Positions 15,940 through 23,109 of a stretch of 47,599 bases of DNA are shown here, piece after piece. Origin of the DNA: Bacillota bacterium (GTDB taxonomy: Bacteria; Bacillota; Clostridia; Christensenellales; Aristaeellaceae); NCBI GenBank assembly GCA_023404715.1, contig JAEYAR010000162.1, forward strand, positions 1 to 47,599, written 5' to 3'. Numbering within the stretch: the stretch's first letter is position 1; every line of letters begins with the position of its first letter. The translations under genes were made by a program, and so were the position numbers. Under the pieces are notes generated by a model that had not been told where the DNA came from, made no database searches, and was given only the letters and a program-made list of their open reading frames with translations.

Positions 15940-16698
15940 TTACCACCCCTTTTTCGGCACAGCCCCCTTCTTCGCGGCGCGCTTTTCGTCGCCGGGCTTT
16001 TGAGCGCCCCCTATCATCGTGACGCTCAGCAACGCCAGCGCCCCTACGACCGCGCCGCAAAGCGGTTTATTCCAATAGACCCCTTCCGCGCCGCTGCGGT
16101 AGCCGATCAAACCGAGGACACAGAGCGTCGGATAGGGAACCTTAGCAAACATGCCGATAAACCCATAGACGAATGCCAGGATCACGCCGGCCAAAAAGCC
16201 GCTTCCCAATCTACTGGCAGCGATGACGATCGGCAGCACCGTGATATACAAAAGCAGCGTCAGCATACAGCCTTGCAGCAAATCCCCCGGGACGACGGCC
16301 CACCCCAGCCCTTCATACCCCAATAGCAAGCTCGCCGCGGCGGTAAAGCCGTAACAGACCGCGCCCAACACGACGGACAACAGGCCCGCTACGATCAGCT
16401 TCCCCGCCATCAGTTTCCGGAAGGAAACCGGAACGATGACGATGTTCTTTAGCGTATCGTCCTTGGTTTCCCTGTCGATCATGTAGCCTGCAACCAAGGC
16501 GATACACATGGGAAACGTCAGCGTAAAGAGATTTTTGACGACCTGTTCCCAAAGAAAAGGATAATCCCACACGACGCCATCCTCCGCCATGGATGTAAAG
16601 AGCGTGAGCAGCACGGTCAGCAGCATCAGCGACGCGCCGATCCAGAAGATAAAATAGCGTTTAAGCTTTACGAGCTCCGTCTTGACGACCCGCAGCAT
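15940..16698 (-). CDS. ABC-2 type exporter permease (LanG/MutG-like), second subunit
   Basis: A 252-residue membrane protein with about six hydrophobic segments and the N-terminal ELVKLKRYFIFWIG that marks lantibiotic-immunity/bacitracin-type permeases. ATG 16698 has AAAGGAG 8 nt upstream; the longer frame to 16746 would overlap the previous gene. It follows that gene with a 1-nt gap, so ATPase, permease 1 and permease 2 form one operon. The likely role is self-protection or export of a peptide antibiotic; no biosynthetic gene is nearby. Family assignment is by pattern and context. Confidence 0.8.
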   Translation of the reverse strand: MLRVVKTELVKLKRYFIFWIGASLMLLTVLLTLFTSMAEDGVVWDYPFLWEQVVKNLFTLTFPMCIALVAGYMIDRETKDDTLKNIVIVPVSFRKLMAGKLIVAGLLSVVLGAVCYGFTAAASLLLGYEGLGWAVVPGDLLQGCMLTLLLYITVLPIVIAASRLGSGFLAGVILAFVYGFIGMFAKVPYPTLCVLGLIGYRSGAEGVYWNKPLCGAVVGALALLSVTMIGGAQKPGDEKRAAKKGAVPKKGW

Positions 16699-16699
16699 T

Positions 16700-17512
16700 T
16701 CAGTCACTCCTTTTCTTGTACAGGCGGATGGATAGCCCAACGGCAATCGCGCCGATTGCGCCCAGCGTCAGCAAAAGCTGCGGCGTGCTGGGAATCAGGC
16801 CGAGCTCGGTGAACGCCTGTAAATCGCCGGCGTCGGCGACGGCCATGCTTGCGCTAATCTGCGCCGAGCTCCACAGCATGATGCTGGGCGTCGGCAGAAG
16901 AAACGTAAGGATCTTCGGCATCTGTTGAATCAAAAAGGTGGACATCAGGTTGAATACCGAATAGAACACGCAGAGCATCACGGAGAAAATGTAGGAGCGG
17001 CTAAACAGCAGGATTATCAGCACGAGCGGCAGCGCGCTCAGGGCGATGAGGCACCCCAAAACCGCGGACAGGAATAGCTTGAAGCCGATACCCGCAACCT
17101 CAAAGAAAAAAAGGCCGCACAGCACGGATGCGACCGTGGAGGAGAGGCAGAACAGCACGCTGAGCATGGCCAATATGAGGAACTTCACCAGCACCATCTG
17201 CGTGCTGGTGACCGGTATCACCCGCAGGCTTTTAAACGTGTCGTTGTCCCGTTCCATGAAAAACAGCAGCGCGGCGATCACGCCGAGGATGCTGGGCAAC
17301 AGCATCAGCATGCCAAAGCCGAGCACCGATTGCCACAGGGCGTCGAAGGCTTCCGGGCCGCTCCCATACTTGTTTTCCGAGATGTTGAGATAATGGATCA
17401 GCGCGGTCAGGGCGATCGGAAACAGGAAGGAGGCGGCCAGAGCCAGTTGAATGAACCGTTTGCGCTTTAGCTTCATCAGCTCGCACTTGAGCAGCCTAAG
17501 CAATCCCTTCAC
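16700..17512 (-). CDS. ABC-2 type exporter permease (LanE-like), first subunit
   Basis: A 270-residue membrane protein with about six transmembrane segments. It has the family start RLLKCELMKLKRKRFIQLAL and a DNDTFKSLRVIPVT loop that parallels DDTLKNIVIVPVS in the second permease, showing the two are paralogues. Its start overlaps the ATPase gene by 17 nt. Together with the ATPase it forms a LanFEG-like exporter. Confidence 0.82.
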   Translation of the reverse strand: MKGLLRLLKCELMKLKRKRFIQLALAASFLFPIALTALIHYLNISENKYGSGPEAFDALWQSVLGFGMLMLLPSILGVIAALLFFMERDNDTFKSLRVIPVTSTQMVLVKFLILAMLSVLFCLSSTVASVLCGLFFFEVAGIGFKLFLSAVLGCLIALSALPLVLIILLFSRSYIFSVMLCVFYSVFNLMSTFLIQQMPKILTFLLPTPSIMLWSSAQISASMAVADAGDLQAFTELGLIPSTPQLLLTLGAIGAIAVGLSIRLYKKRSD

Positions 17513-18419
17513 CCCCCGTGATGCGGCGGAAGTGATCCTCCAGGGTATCCACTTGCATGCGCGCCTCCGAGACCTCCAGCCCGCCTTCGATAAAGGCGCG
17601 GTTGATGGCCGCGACGGACAGTCCGGCGTCTTGGAGCGTCAACCGGCCCCGACCCGCCTGTTCATAATCGCTTACGTGAAAGCGTTGCTCCAGGATTTTT
17701 CCTGCACGGGCGCAGTCGGAAACCGTAAATGCGAGGGTGTGGCGGTTCTTGCGCTCCAAGGCTTCCTGGCTTTCTTCCTCCAGCAGCACGCCGTGATCGA
17801 TGATGCCGATATCATCCGCCAGCAGGGCGATTTCGGAGAGTATATGACTCGAAATCAAGATGGTCTTCCCCCGCAGCTCGCATAGCTCCCGGATGAACGA
17901 GCGCACCTCCGCGATGCCGATAGGATCCAGGCCGTTGATAGGCTCGTCCAATATCAGCAGTTCGGGGTCGTGCATGACGGCCAGAGCGATGGCCAGCCTT
18001 TGCTTCATGCCCAGGGAATACTGGGTATACAGCTTTTTATCCCGGTATGGCAGCCCCACCAGCTCCAGGGCCCGACGGACGGGGTCGCTCCCCTTCAGCC
18101 CTCGCAGTTCGGCGAAGATGCTGAGGTTTTCGGTGCCCGTCAGGTTGGGATAAAAACCCGGCGATTCGATCAGGCTGCCGATTCGGGGTAGAATTTCTCG
18201 GCTATGCCCGTTCAAATCGCTCCCAAAGATTTTCACGTTGCCCGCCGTCGGCGCGGTGAGCCCCAGCAGCATTCGCATGGTCGTCGTCTTACCTGCGCCG
18301 TTTCGTCCCAGCAGACCGTAGATACGGCCCGGCCGCACGTGCAGGTTCAGCCTGTCCACGCTCTTTTGTTCGTCATATTGCTTGGTTAAGTCCTTTGTTT
18401 CAATCATCCACCGTTCCAT
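17496..18419 (-). CDS. ABC exporter ATP-binding protein (LanF/BcrA-like)
   Basis: A 307-residue ATPase: Walker A GRNGAGKTTT, signature YSLGMKQRL, Walker B LLILDEPINGLDP, H-loop ISSHI, and a C-terminal extension typical of BcrA/LanF proteins. ATG 18419 is chosen because AGGGAGG lies 9 nt upstream and because the in-frame stretch up to 18581 covers the heptamer repeat array and a -10 box. Leads the three-gene exporter operon. No two-component system or peptide gene is adjacent. Confidence 0.88.
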   Translation of the reverse strand: MERWMIETKDLTKQYDEQKSVDRLNLHVRPGRIYGLLGRNGAGKTTTMRMLLGLTAPTAGNVKIFGSDLNGHSREILPRIGSLIESPGFYPNLTGTENLSIFAELRGLKGSDPVRRALELVGLPYRDKKLYTQYSLGMKQRLAIALAVMHDPELLILDEPINGLDPIGIAEVRSFIRELCELRGKTILISSHILSEIALLADDIGIIDHGVLLEEESQEALERKNRHTLAFTVSDCARAGKILEQRFHVSDYEQAGRGRLTLQDAGLSVAAINRAFIEGGLEVSEARMQVDTLEDHFRRITGGEGIA

Positions 18420-18448
18420 GCGGAACGCCTCCCTTCGTTGACGTTCCC

Positions 18449-18503
18449 ATCTTACAGCTTCGTCCTTGAGCGTTCCTTGAGCAGGCCTTGAGATTCCCTT
18501 GAG
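18449..18503 (-). promoter_or_regulatory. Promoter region with four CTCAAGG heptamers at 11-bp period
   Basis: On the plus strand CCTTGAG occurs at 18464, 18475, 18486 and 18497, each exactly 11 bp apart, with varying 4-nt linkers. On the minus strand a TAAGAT -10-like box (18449-18454) lies 9 nt after the last heptamer, and no -35 is visible. This is the arrangement known for SARP/OmpR-type winged-helix activators, whose sites are heptamers repeated once per helical turn ending about 8 bp before the -10. Function is inferred; the repeats are directly seen. Confidence 0.72.
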
Positions 18504-18574
18504 ATTGCCTCCGGGGGATGGATTCTCCCTCCCCCGCCCTCGACATCCCGGCGCAAAATATGTTTGGAAACCCC

Positions 18575-18602
18575 TTGACAATCGCCTGATCTGTGCTATA
18601 AT
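18575..18602 (+). promoter_or_regulatory. tRNA-Pro promoter
   Basis: Consensus -35 TTGACA (18575-18580), 16-nt spacer, -10 TATAAT (18597-18602), 40 nt before the tRNA. Confidence 0.88.
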
Positions 18603-18641
18603 ATTGAATGTTCGACCGGCAAGCTTTTCGGTTGAATATGC

Positions 18642-18718
18642 CTGGGTGTAGCGCAGCTTGGTAGCGTGCTTGAATGGGGTTCAAGAGGCCGGAGGTTCGA
18701 ATCCTCTCACCCAGACCA
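18642..18718 (+). tRNA. tRNA-Pro, anticodon GGG
   Basis: 77 nt with encoded CCA. Acceptor CTGGGTG/CACCCAG, D arm GCGC/GCGT, anticodon stem CTTGA/TCAAG with loop ATGGGGT (anticodon GGG), T arm GGAGG-TTCGAAT-CCTCT, discriminator A. C1-G72 and G37 are tRNA-Pro features. Confidence 0.95.
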
Positions 18719-18747
18719 TCGCAAAACCACAATATCTTGTGGGTAGT

Positions 18748-18780
18748 CCGTATGTATGGCAGTACATACGGGCTTTTCTT
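18748..18780 (+). terminator. Terminator after tRNA-Pro
   Basis: Perfect 9-bp stem (18748-18756 with 18763-18771), 6-nt loop, then CTTTTCTT. Confidence 0.8.
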
Positions 18781-18883
18781 ATGCCTTCTTTCGGCTGCCA
18801 AAGAAGAACGAAACTAATTACGGCAGTTAGTCGAACAGCTAGAAAAGGAATTGGAAAGGAGAAATGAAAGTGGCTCTATATGA
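18773..18883 (+). pseudogene. C-terminal remnant of a RelE/HigB-type toxin gene
   Basis: One frame reads LFLCLLSAAKEERN, a TAA at 18815-18817, then LRQLVEQLEKELERRNE and a TGA at 18881-18883. The parts resemble the end of HigB2/RelE toxins (hydrophobic strand, AKNER-like motif, then LRQLVEQL-type helix). The stop overlaps the antitoxin start by 20 nt, the normal arrangement for such pairs. The upstream two thirds of the toxin are missing and replaced by the tRNA-Pro terminator. Homology is judged by eye from short stretches. Confidence 0.55.
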
Positions 18884-19193
18884 TGACATCAAGGCAGGGC
18901 TTGAAGAAGCTATCGCGTATGAGCGCGGAGAGGCGAAGGTCAGGGAAAAAACGCGTACGGTCAAAATGGCCGTGGCTCCCATCCCCTCCTATACGGCTGA
19001 TGATATAAAGCACATACGCCTTTCTACCGGTTTAACGCAGCGCATGTTTGCCGAAGCAATGGGCGTATCTCAAAAGGCAGTGGTAGCGTGGGAAGCTGGA
19101 AAGAATGCTCCCGCTGGCCCTGCCGTCCGTATGCTGGGTTTTCTTCAAAGCGATCCGAACCTATTTGATAAGACGCAGATCATCAGCCGATAG
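18864..19193 (+). CDS. HigA-like Xre-family antitoxin, orphaned
   Basis: A 109-residue DNA-binding protein. The helix-turn-helix (about 50-95) has IRLSTGLTQRMFAEAMGVSQ and KAVVAWEAGKNAPAGPAVRML, the pattern of antitoxins paired with HigB2/RelE toxins. The N-terminal half (LEEAIAYERGEAK) is the usual toxin-neutralising segment. GGAAAGGAG sits 2 nt before the ATG, inside the toxin remnant. It remains intact though its toxin appears destroyed, so it may act as a free repressor or as an anti-addiction module against related toxins. Confidence 0.8.
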   Translation: MKVALYDDIKAGLEEAIAYERGEAKVREKTRTVKMAVAPIPSYTADDIKHIRLSTGLTQRMFAEAMGVSQKAVVAWEAGKNAPAGPAVRMLGFLQSDPNLFDKTQIISR

Positions 19194-19202
19194 GCAAAAG
19201 AG

Positions 19203-19229
19203 CGGGGATGCAAGGTTTTTGCATCCCCG
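19203..19229 (+). terminator. Hairpin after the antitoxin gene
   Basis: Perfect 11-bp stem (19203-19213 with 19219-19229), loop GGTTT. The T-run after it is poor (TTGG), so termination may be partial. Confidence 0.55.
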
Positions 19230-19309
19230 TTGGCAACCGTGTCTAATTGCCAATAGTAGGTTTTCATAAGGTCTTCCAATGAATTACAATCCCCTCCATC
19301 TTTCCCCTA

Positions 19310-19367
19310 TTGACATAACGGCGCCTGCGTGCTATACTTCGCTCAGCATTTAGAAAATAATCTAAAT
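19310..19367 (+). promoter_or_regulatory. Hydrolase promoter with downstream palindromic operator
   Basis: -35 TTGACA (19310-19315), 17-nt spacer, -10 TATACT (19333-19338). The palindrome ATTTAGAAAATAATCTAAAT (19348-19367; 7-bp arms) covers the start of transcription. An almost identical palindrome lies at the same place in the promoter at 37111-37158. Confidence 0.72.
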
Positions 19368-19401
19368 ACTATGCAAAAAAATTCTTTGGGAGGTCAAGAC
19401 G

Positions 19402-20718
19402 ATGAAAAAATGGCTTGCACTGTGTCTGTTGGTATTTATGCTGCCGCTAGGCGCCTATGCGGAGCTTTCTGGGGATCAGCTGCTCCAGGAGGCGCGAGCG
19501 GTCTGCTCCGATTTCGTCGAGGGAAGGTTTGACGCGCTGACCGAGCGCTTTAACGCCCCTATGCGCGATGCGGTGGACGCGGAACTTCTCCGTGCATCCT
19601 GGGCGGCGATCACCGATCAGCTGGGCGCCTATCAAGGCGTGCAGGGCGAACAGCCCTTGGGCAGCAACGCGTCGGTTTCTTTCTCTCTCTCGTTTGAAGA
19701 CGGAGCCGCCGCGCTGACGGTCACGTTTGACGAGACAGGCGATATCGCCGGCCTGCTGCTGCAGCCGCAGATCGATTACGTCGCCGTGGAAAAACCCCTG
19801 CCCGTGGGCGCGCAGGAAATTCAGACGGCGCTGTTTGCCGGCACTGAAAGGGAGCTTCGCGCCGCGATCGTGACGCCGCCGGAGCTTACGGATGCCACGC
19901 CCTACGTGCTGTTGGTCCACGGCTCCGGCGCCAGCGACATGGATGAAACGGTCGGCCCCAACAAGCCCTTCCGCGATATCGCGTACGATCTGGCGGCGCT
20001 CGGCGTGGCCTCGATGCGCTTTGACAAGGTGAACTTTGCGCATCCGGAGCTGCCCATCGAGACGGTAGAGCAGGAATACCTGCAGCCCGTCCGCGAGGCG
20101 CTGCGTGTGCTGAGGGAGGAAACCGGGGCGACGGATGTCTACGTCGCGGGCCACAGCGAAGGCGGCATCCTCACGCCCTGGCTGGTGCGCGAGTGCGGCT
20201 TCACCGGGGGTATCGTGCTCGCGGGCACGCCTAAATCCCTTTGGGAGATGTCCTACGATCAAAATCTGCTTTCCATCGAGCTGATGCCCGAGGCGCAGCG
20301 GGCGGAGCTCCTCCAGGTGGTGGAGGCTGAGCGTGCGCGCGCCGAAACGCTCCTGCAGATGTCCGACGAGGAAGCCCGCGCTCAGACGGTCTTCGGCGTC
20401 AGCGCCTTCTACCTGCGGCATATGGAGGGCCTGGATCAAATCGCCATCGCGCAGGAGACGCAAAAGCCCTTCCTCTTCCTGTGGGGCGAAGCGGACCTGC
20501 AGGTCAACCGCGACGCCTTTGAGAGCTGGAAAAAAGGCCTGGGAGAGAGCCCGCTTTACGCGTACGTCACCTACCCAGGCCTGAGCCACGCGTTTATCCA
20601 GACGGAAGAGGGCGATTCGTTCGCCAATCTGATGCAGTCCTACATGCGCCCGGCCACGGTCGATCCCTCCGTTGCAAAGGACATCGCTGGCTGGATTCAA
20701 TCCGTGCGGGTTCCATAA
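19402..20718 (+). CDS. Exported alpha/beta hydrolase with N-terminal DUF3887-like domain
   Basis: A 438-residue protein. Residues 1-20 are a clear signal peptide (cut after GAYA). Residues about 24-120 fit a DUF3887-type domain. The hydrolase domain (about 140-435) has oxyanion motif HGSGASD, nucleophile Ser252 in GHSEGG, an acid near Asp365 (GEADLQV) and His396 in GLSHAF. Substrate unknown; such enzymes are esterases or deacylases outside the membrane. GGGAGG lies 8 nt before the ATG. Single-gene unit with its own promoter and operator, and the operator links it to an ABC exporter 18 kb away. Confidence 0.85.
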   Translation: MKKWLALCLLVFMLPLGAYAELSGDQLLQEARAVCSDFVEGRFDALTERFNAPMRDAVDAELLRASWAAITDQLGAYQGVQGEQPLGSNASVSFSLSFEDGAAALTVTFDETGDIAGLLLQPQIDYVAVEKPLPVGAQEIQTALFAGTERELRAAIVTPPELTDATPYVLLVHGSGASDMDETVGPNKPFRDIAYDLAALGVASMRFDKVNFAHPELPIETVEQEYLQPVREALRVLREETGATDVYVAGHSEGGILTPWLVRECGFTGGIVLAGTPKSLWEMSYDQNLLSIELMPEAQRAELLQVVEAERARAETLLQMSDEEARAQTVFGVSAFYLRHMEGLDQIAIAQETQKPFLFLWGEADLQVNRDAFESWKKGLGESPLYAYVTYPGLSHAFIQTEEGDSFANLMQSYMRPATVDPSVAKDIAGWIQSVRVP

Positions 20719-20745
20719 AGACCGTCATGCAAGTTTCAAGTCAAA

Positions 20746-20780
20746 AGCGCCCGCCCGGCGATATCAGCCGGGCGGGCGCT
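20746..20780. terminator. Bidirectional terminator between convergent genes
   Basis: Perfect 14-bp GC-rich stem (20746-20759 with 20767-20780), loop GATATCA. TTTTGA follows on the minus strand, so it mainly ends the long minus-strand operon; it may also stop the hydrolase transcript. Confidence 0.85.
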
Positions 20781-20785
20781 CATGC

Positions 20786-21808
20786 TTATGCAAGTGGTTT
20801 CCAATGCTTGCTGTCTCTTAGGTATTCGTCGATCGCTTCGAGCTGCGCGCATTCGTGCTCGAGCCGGATGCCGCAGCCCGCGCACAGATCCTCCAGCGCC
20901 TGCGCGACATAGGGGTTGCGCGTGCGAATGCTGCGCACGCGACCGCGCCGCTCCATCGCGGGGATCAACATATGAAGAATCGCCTGCACCCTATCGTCGT
21001 CCGGTCTGAGCAGCTCGCTGCCTACGATGAGGCCGGTATCGCAATTGGCCGTGATCAGCATCAGCGGGTTGATCAGCCGCGCATATCCCTTCTCGCGAAT
21101 CGGGCACCCGAGGTACACGAAGTCCATCTCCAGATCGATCGGCTCGCGCCTGGTCTGCTTCAGGCGCGCCTTGAGCACCTCGTCCATCAGCCGAATCCGG
21201 GGCAGCTTACGTTCGTATACCGGCCGGGGCGCGACCACGTTCAGCCATAGCTGCTGCTCCTCGTCGTAAAAGCGCAGCAGCATTTCGCCGTCCCCTATGG
21301 AAAATGCATCCTGCTTCTCCCCCGCCGCCAGGCACAGCATGAAAAAATTTTGCAGCGCGGGGATGAGCTCGGCCAACTCCTGCTCGTCCGGCGTCGCAGG
21401 CATATATCCCCGGCGGAATGAGAGGCAAAACGGCCACTCGCCCCGGCCCCTGTACCGGCAGCCGCAGGCCTTGATCGCCGCGCGCTGCTCTGCGGGCACC
21501 TCCTCGCGGTCGCCCCAGAATATGAGCGTCTGGTCGATATCCGCCCGGATAAACGGCATCAGGTAATTCGGCGTTTCCTCGTCAATAAGCCAATCGTACT
21601 CCGCCAACCCCTTACGGCCGTAGCGTAGCGTCAGCCCGCGGTCGCCGCCCATTCTGCCGAGCACCGTGCACCACCAGGGCTCCTCGCGCTCGGGCAGTTG
21701 AATCGCGCATAGATCGCCGCCCATGAGCAGCTGCCACGGCTCCAACCGCCTGAACGTGTCGATCACCTCATAAAACGACGCCCAAAGTTTCGTCCCTTGC
21801 TCCGTCAT
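20786..21808 (-). CDS. Uncharacterised DUF7309/DUF6930-like protein
   Basis: A 340-residue soluble protein without signal or membrane segments. The C-terminal half (about 215-335: LMLITANCDTGLIVGSELLRP and IRTRNPYVAQALEDLCAGCG) resembles the DUF6930 fold, and the N-terminal part resembles the DUF7309 region often joined to it. No catalytic motif can be named. GGAGGG precedes the ATG. It begins 29 nt after the PLP-enzyme gene and ends the ten-gene run at the terminator, so it is probably the last gene of that operon. Function unknown. Confidence 0.65.
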   Translation of the reverse strand: MTEQGTKLWASFYEVIDTFRRLEPWQLLMGGDLCAIQLPEREEPWWCTVLGRMGGDRGLTLRYGRKGLAEYDWLIDEETPNYLMPFIRADIDQTLIFWGDREEVPAEQRAAIKACGCRYRGRGEWPFCLSFRRGYMPATPDEQELAELIPALQNFFMLCLAAGEKQDAFSIGDGEMLLRFYDEEQQLWLNVVAPRPVYERKLPRIRLMDEVLKARLKQTRREPIDLEMDFVYLGCPIREKGYARLINPLMLITANCDTGLIVGSELLRPDDDRVQAILHMLIPAMERRGRVRSIRTRNPYVAQALEDLCAGCGIRLEHECAQLEAIDEYLRDSKHWKPLA

Positions 21809-21837
21809 GCGCTTCCCTCCGGTACCCTATCCCTTTC

Positions 21838-23109
21838 TTACGGCAGCGTCAGTAGGCCCTTCTCCACCAGGCGCCGCACCGCCTGCTCGATGCCGACGCG
21901 GCCGTGGGCGAGCGTAAGCCCGCCTTGCATGTACACGTTGAACGGCGGGCGCATCGGCGCATCGGCGCTCAGCTCGATCGATGCGCCGGATACGAACGTA
22001 CCCGCCGCCATGATGACGGCGTCCTGATAGCCCGGCATCGCCCACGGCTCCGGCAGGGCGAAGCTGTCGATCGGGGAGGCCATCTGAATCCCCTCGCAAA
22101 AGGCCACGAGCCGCTCAGGCGATTCAAGGCGCAGCGCCTGGATGATGTCGCTTCGGGGATCATCGACGGCCGGATGCACCGTAAAGCCCAGGCGCGTGAA
22201 TACCGCCGCCGCCAGCACCGCCGTCTTCACCGCCTGGCAGACCGCGTGCGGCGCGAGGAAAAAGCCCTGGTAAAACGCCTGATAGCCGCTCGCGTACGAA
22301 CCGACCTCTCGCCCGATGCCCGGCGAGGTCAGGCGATACGAGATGCGCTGGATCAGGTCCTTTCGCCCGGCGATATAGCCCCCCGTCGGCGCGATGCCGC
22401 CGCCCGCATTCTTGATAAGCGAGCCGACCATCACGTCCGCGCCCACGTGCGTAGGCTCCTGCTCGTCCACGAATTCGCCGTAGCAGTTGTCTACCATCAC
22501 GACGGCTTGCGGGCGCGCCGCATGGATCGCGCGGGCCGCCTCGCCGATCTGCGCGAGCGCCAGCGCGGGCCGCCAGGCATAGCCGCGCGAGCGCTGGATC
22601 ATCACCACGCGCGTATCCTGCGAAAGCGCGGCGCACACTGCGGGTAAGTCGATCTGCCCCTCCTGCGTCAACTCTACCTGCGAATAGCGCACGCCCAGCT
22701 CCCGCAGGGAGCCGTCGCTCGTCTTCGTGATGCCGATGACCTCGTCCATCGTGTCGTATGGCATGCCGCAGGCGGACAGCAGATGGTCGCCCGGGCGCAG
22801 CAAGCCGAACAGGCAGACGGCCAGGGCGTGCGTACCCGAAACGAACTGCGGCCGCACGAGCGCGTCCTGCGCGCCAAACGCGTCCGCAAAAACGCGCTCC
22901 AGCGTATCGCGTCCGATATCGTCGTACCCGTATCCCGTCGTCGCCTGAAAGTGCTGTACGCCGACGCGATGGGCCTGCATCGCCTCCAGCACGCGGCGAA
23001 AGTTCTTCTCCTCTATGCGCTCCAGCTCCGCAAAGCGCCTGACGCAGTCCGCCTGCGCCCCGTCGATCAGCGCATCCAGGCGCCGCTGCTGCTCCGTCCA
23101 ATTCGTCAT
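21838..23109 (-). CDS. ynbB: PLP-dependent methionine gamma-lyase-like protein (YnbB / aluminium-resistance family)
   Basis: A 423-residue fold-type I PLP enzyme. PLP-binding Lys233 is in SLIKNAGGG, Asp207 in MVDNCYGEF, and the N-terminal ATTGYGYDDIGRD motif is typical of the YnbB group, annotated as methionine gamma-lyase family or aluminium resistance protein. The true reaction of this group is not settled. Its ATG overlaps the miaA stop by 4 nt (ATGA). In Bacillus, miaA and ynbB are separated by hfq and hflX; neither is here. Confidence 0.87.
   Translation of the reverse strand: MTNWTEQQRRLDALIDGAQADCVRRFAELERIEEKNFRRVLEAMQAHRVGVQHFQATTGYGYDDIGRDTLERVFADAFGAQDALVRPQFVSGTHALAVCLFGLLRPGDHLLSACGMPYDTMDEVIGITKTSDGSLRELGVRYSQVELTQEGQIDLPAVCAALSQDTRVVMIQRSRGYAWRPALALAQIGEAARAIHAARPQAVVMVDNCYGEFVDEQEPTHVGADVMVGSLIKNAGGGIAPTGGYIAGRKDLIQRISYRLTSPGIGREVGSYASGYQAFYQGFFLAPHAVCQAVKTAVLAAAVFTRLGFTVHPAVDDPRSDIIQALRLESPERLVAFCEGIQMASPIDSFALPEPWAMPGYQDAVIMAAGTFVSGASIELSADAPMRPPFNVYMQGGLTLAHGRVGIEQAVRRLVEKGLLTLP

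Noticed and set aside
18464..18503. CRISPR-like array
   Set aside because: Repeats are 7 bp with 4-nt gaps; far too short for CRISPR, and no cas genes are present.
18420..18581. N-terminal extension of the LanF-like ATPase to 18581
   Set aside because: It would translate the heptamer array and the -10 box, lacks a ribosome binding site, and is not part of the ATPase fold.
18658..18867. Frame of about 69 codons covering tRNA-Pro and its terminator
   Set aside because: It runs through a tRNA gene; only the downstream toxin-like tail in another frame is meaningful.
19447..20700. 417-codon minus-strand frame opposite the alpha/beta hydrolase
   Set aside because: The plus-strand hydrolase has promoter, ribosome binding site, signal peptide and a catalytic triad; the minus frame has none.
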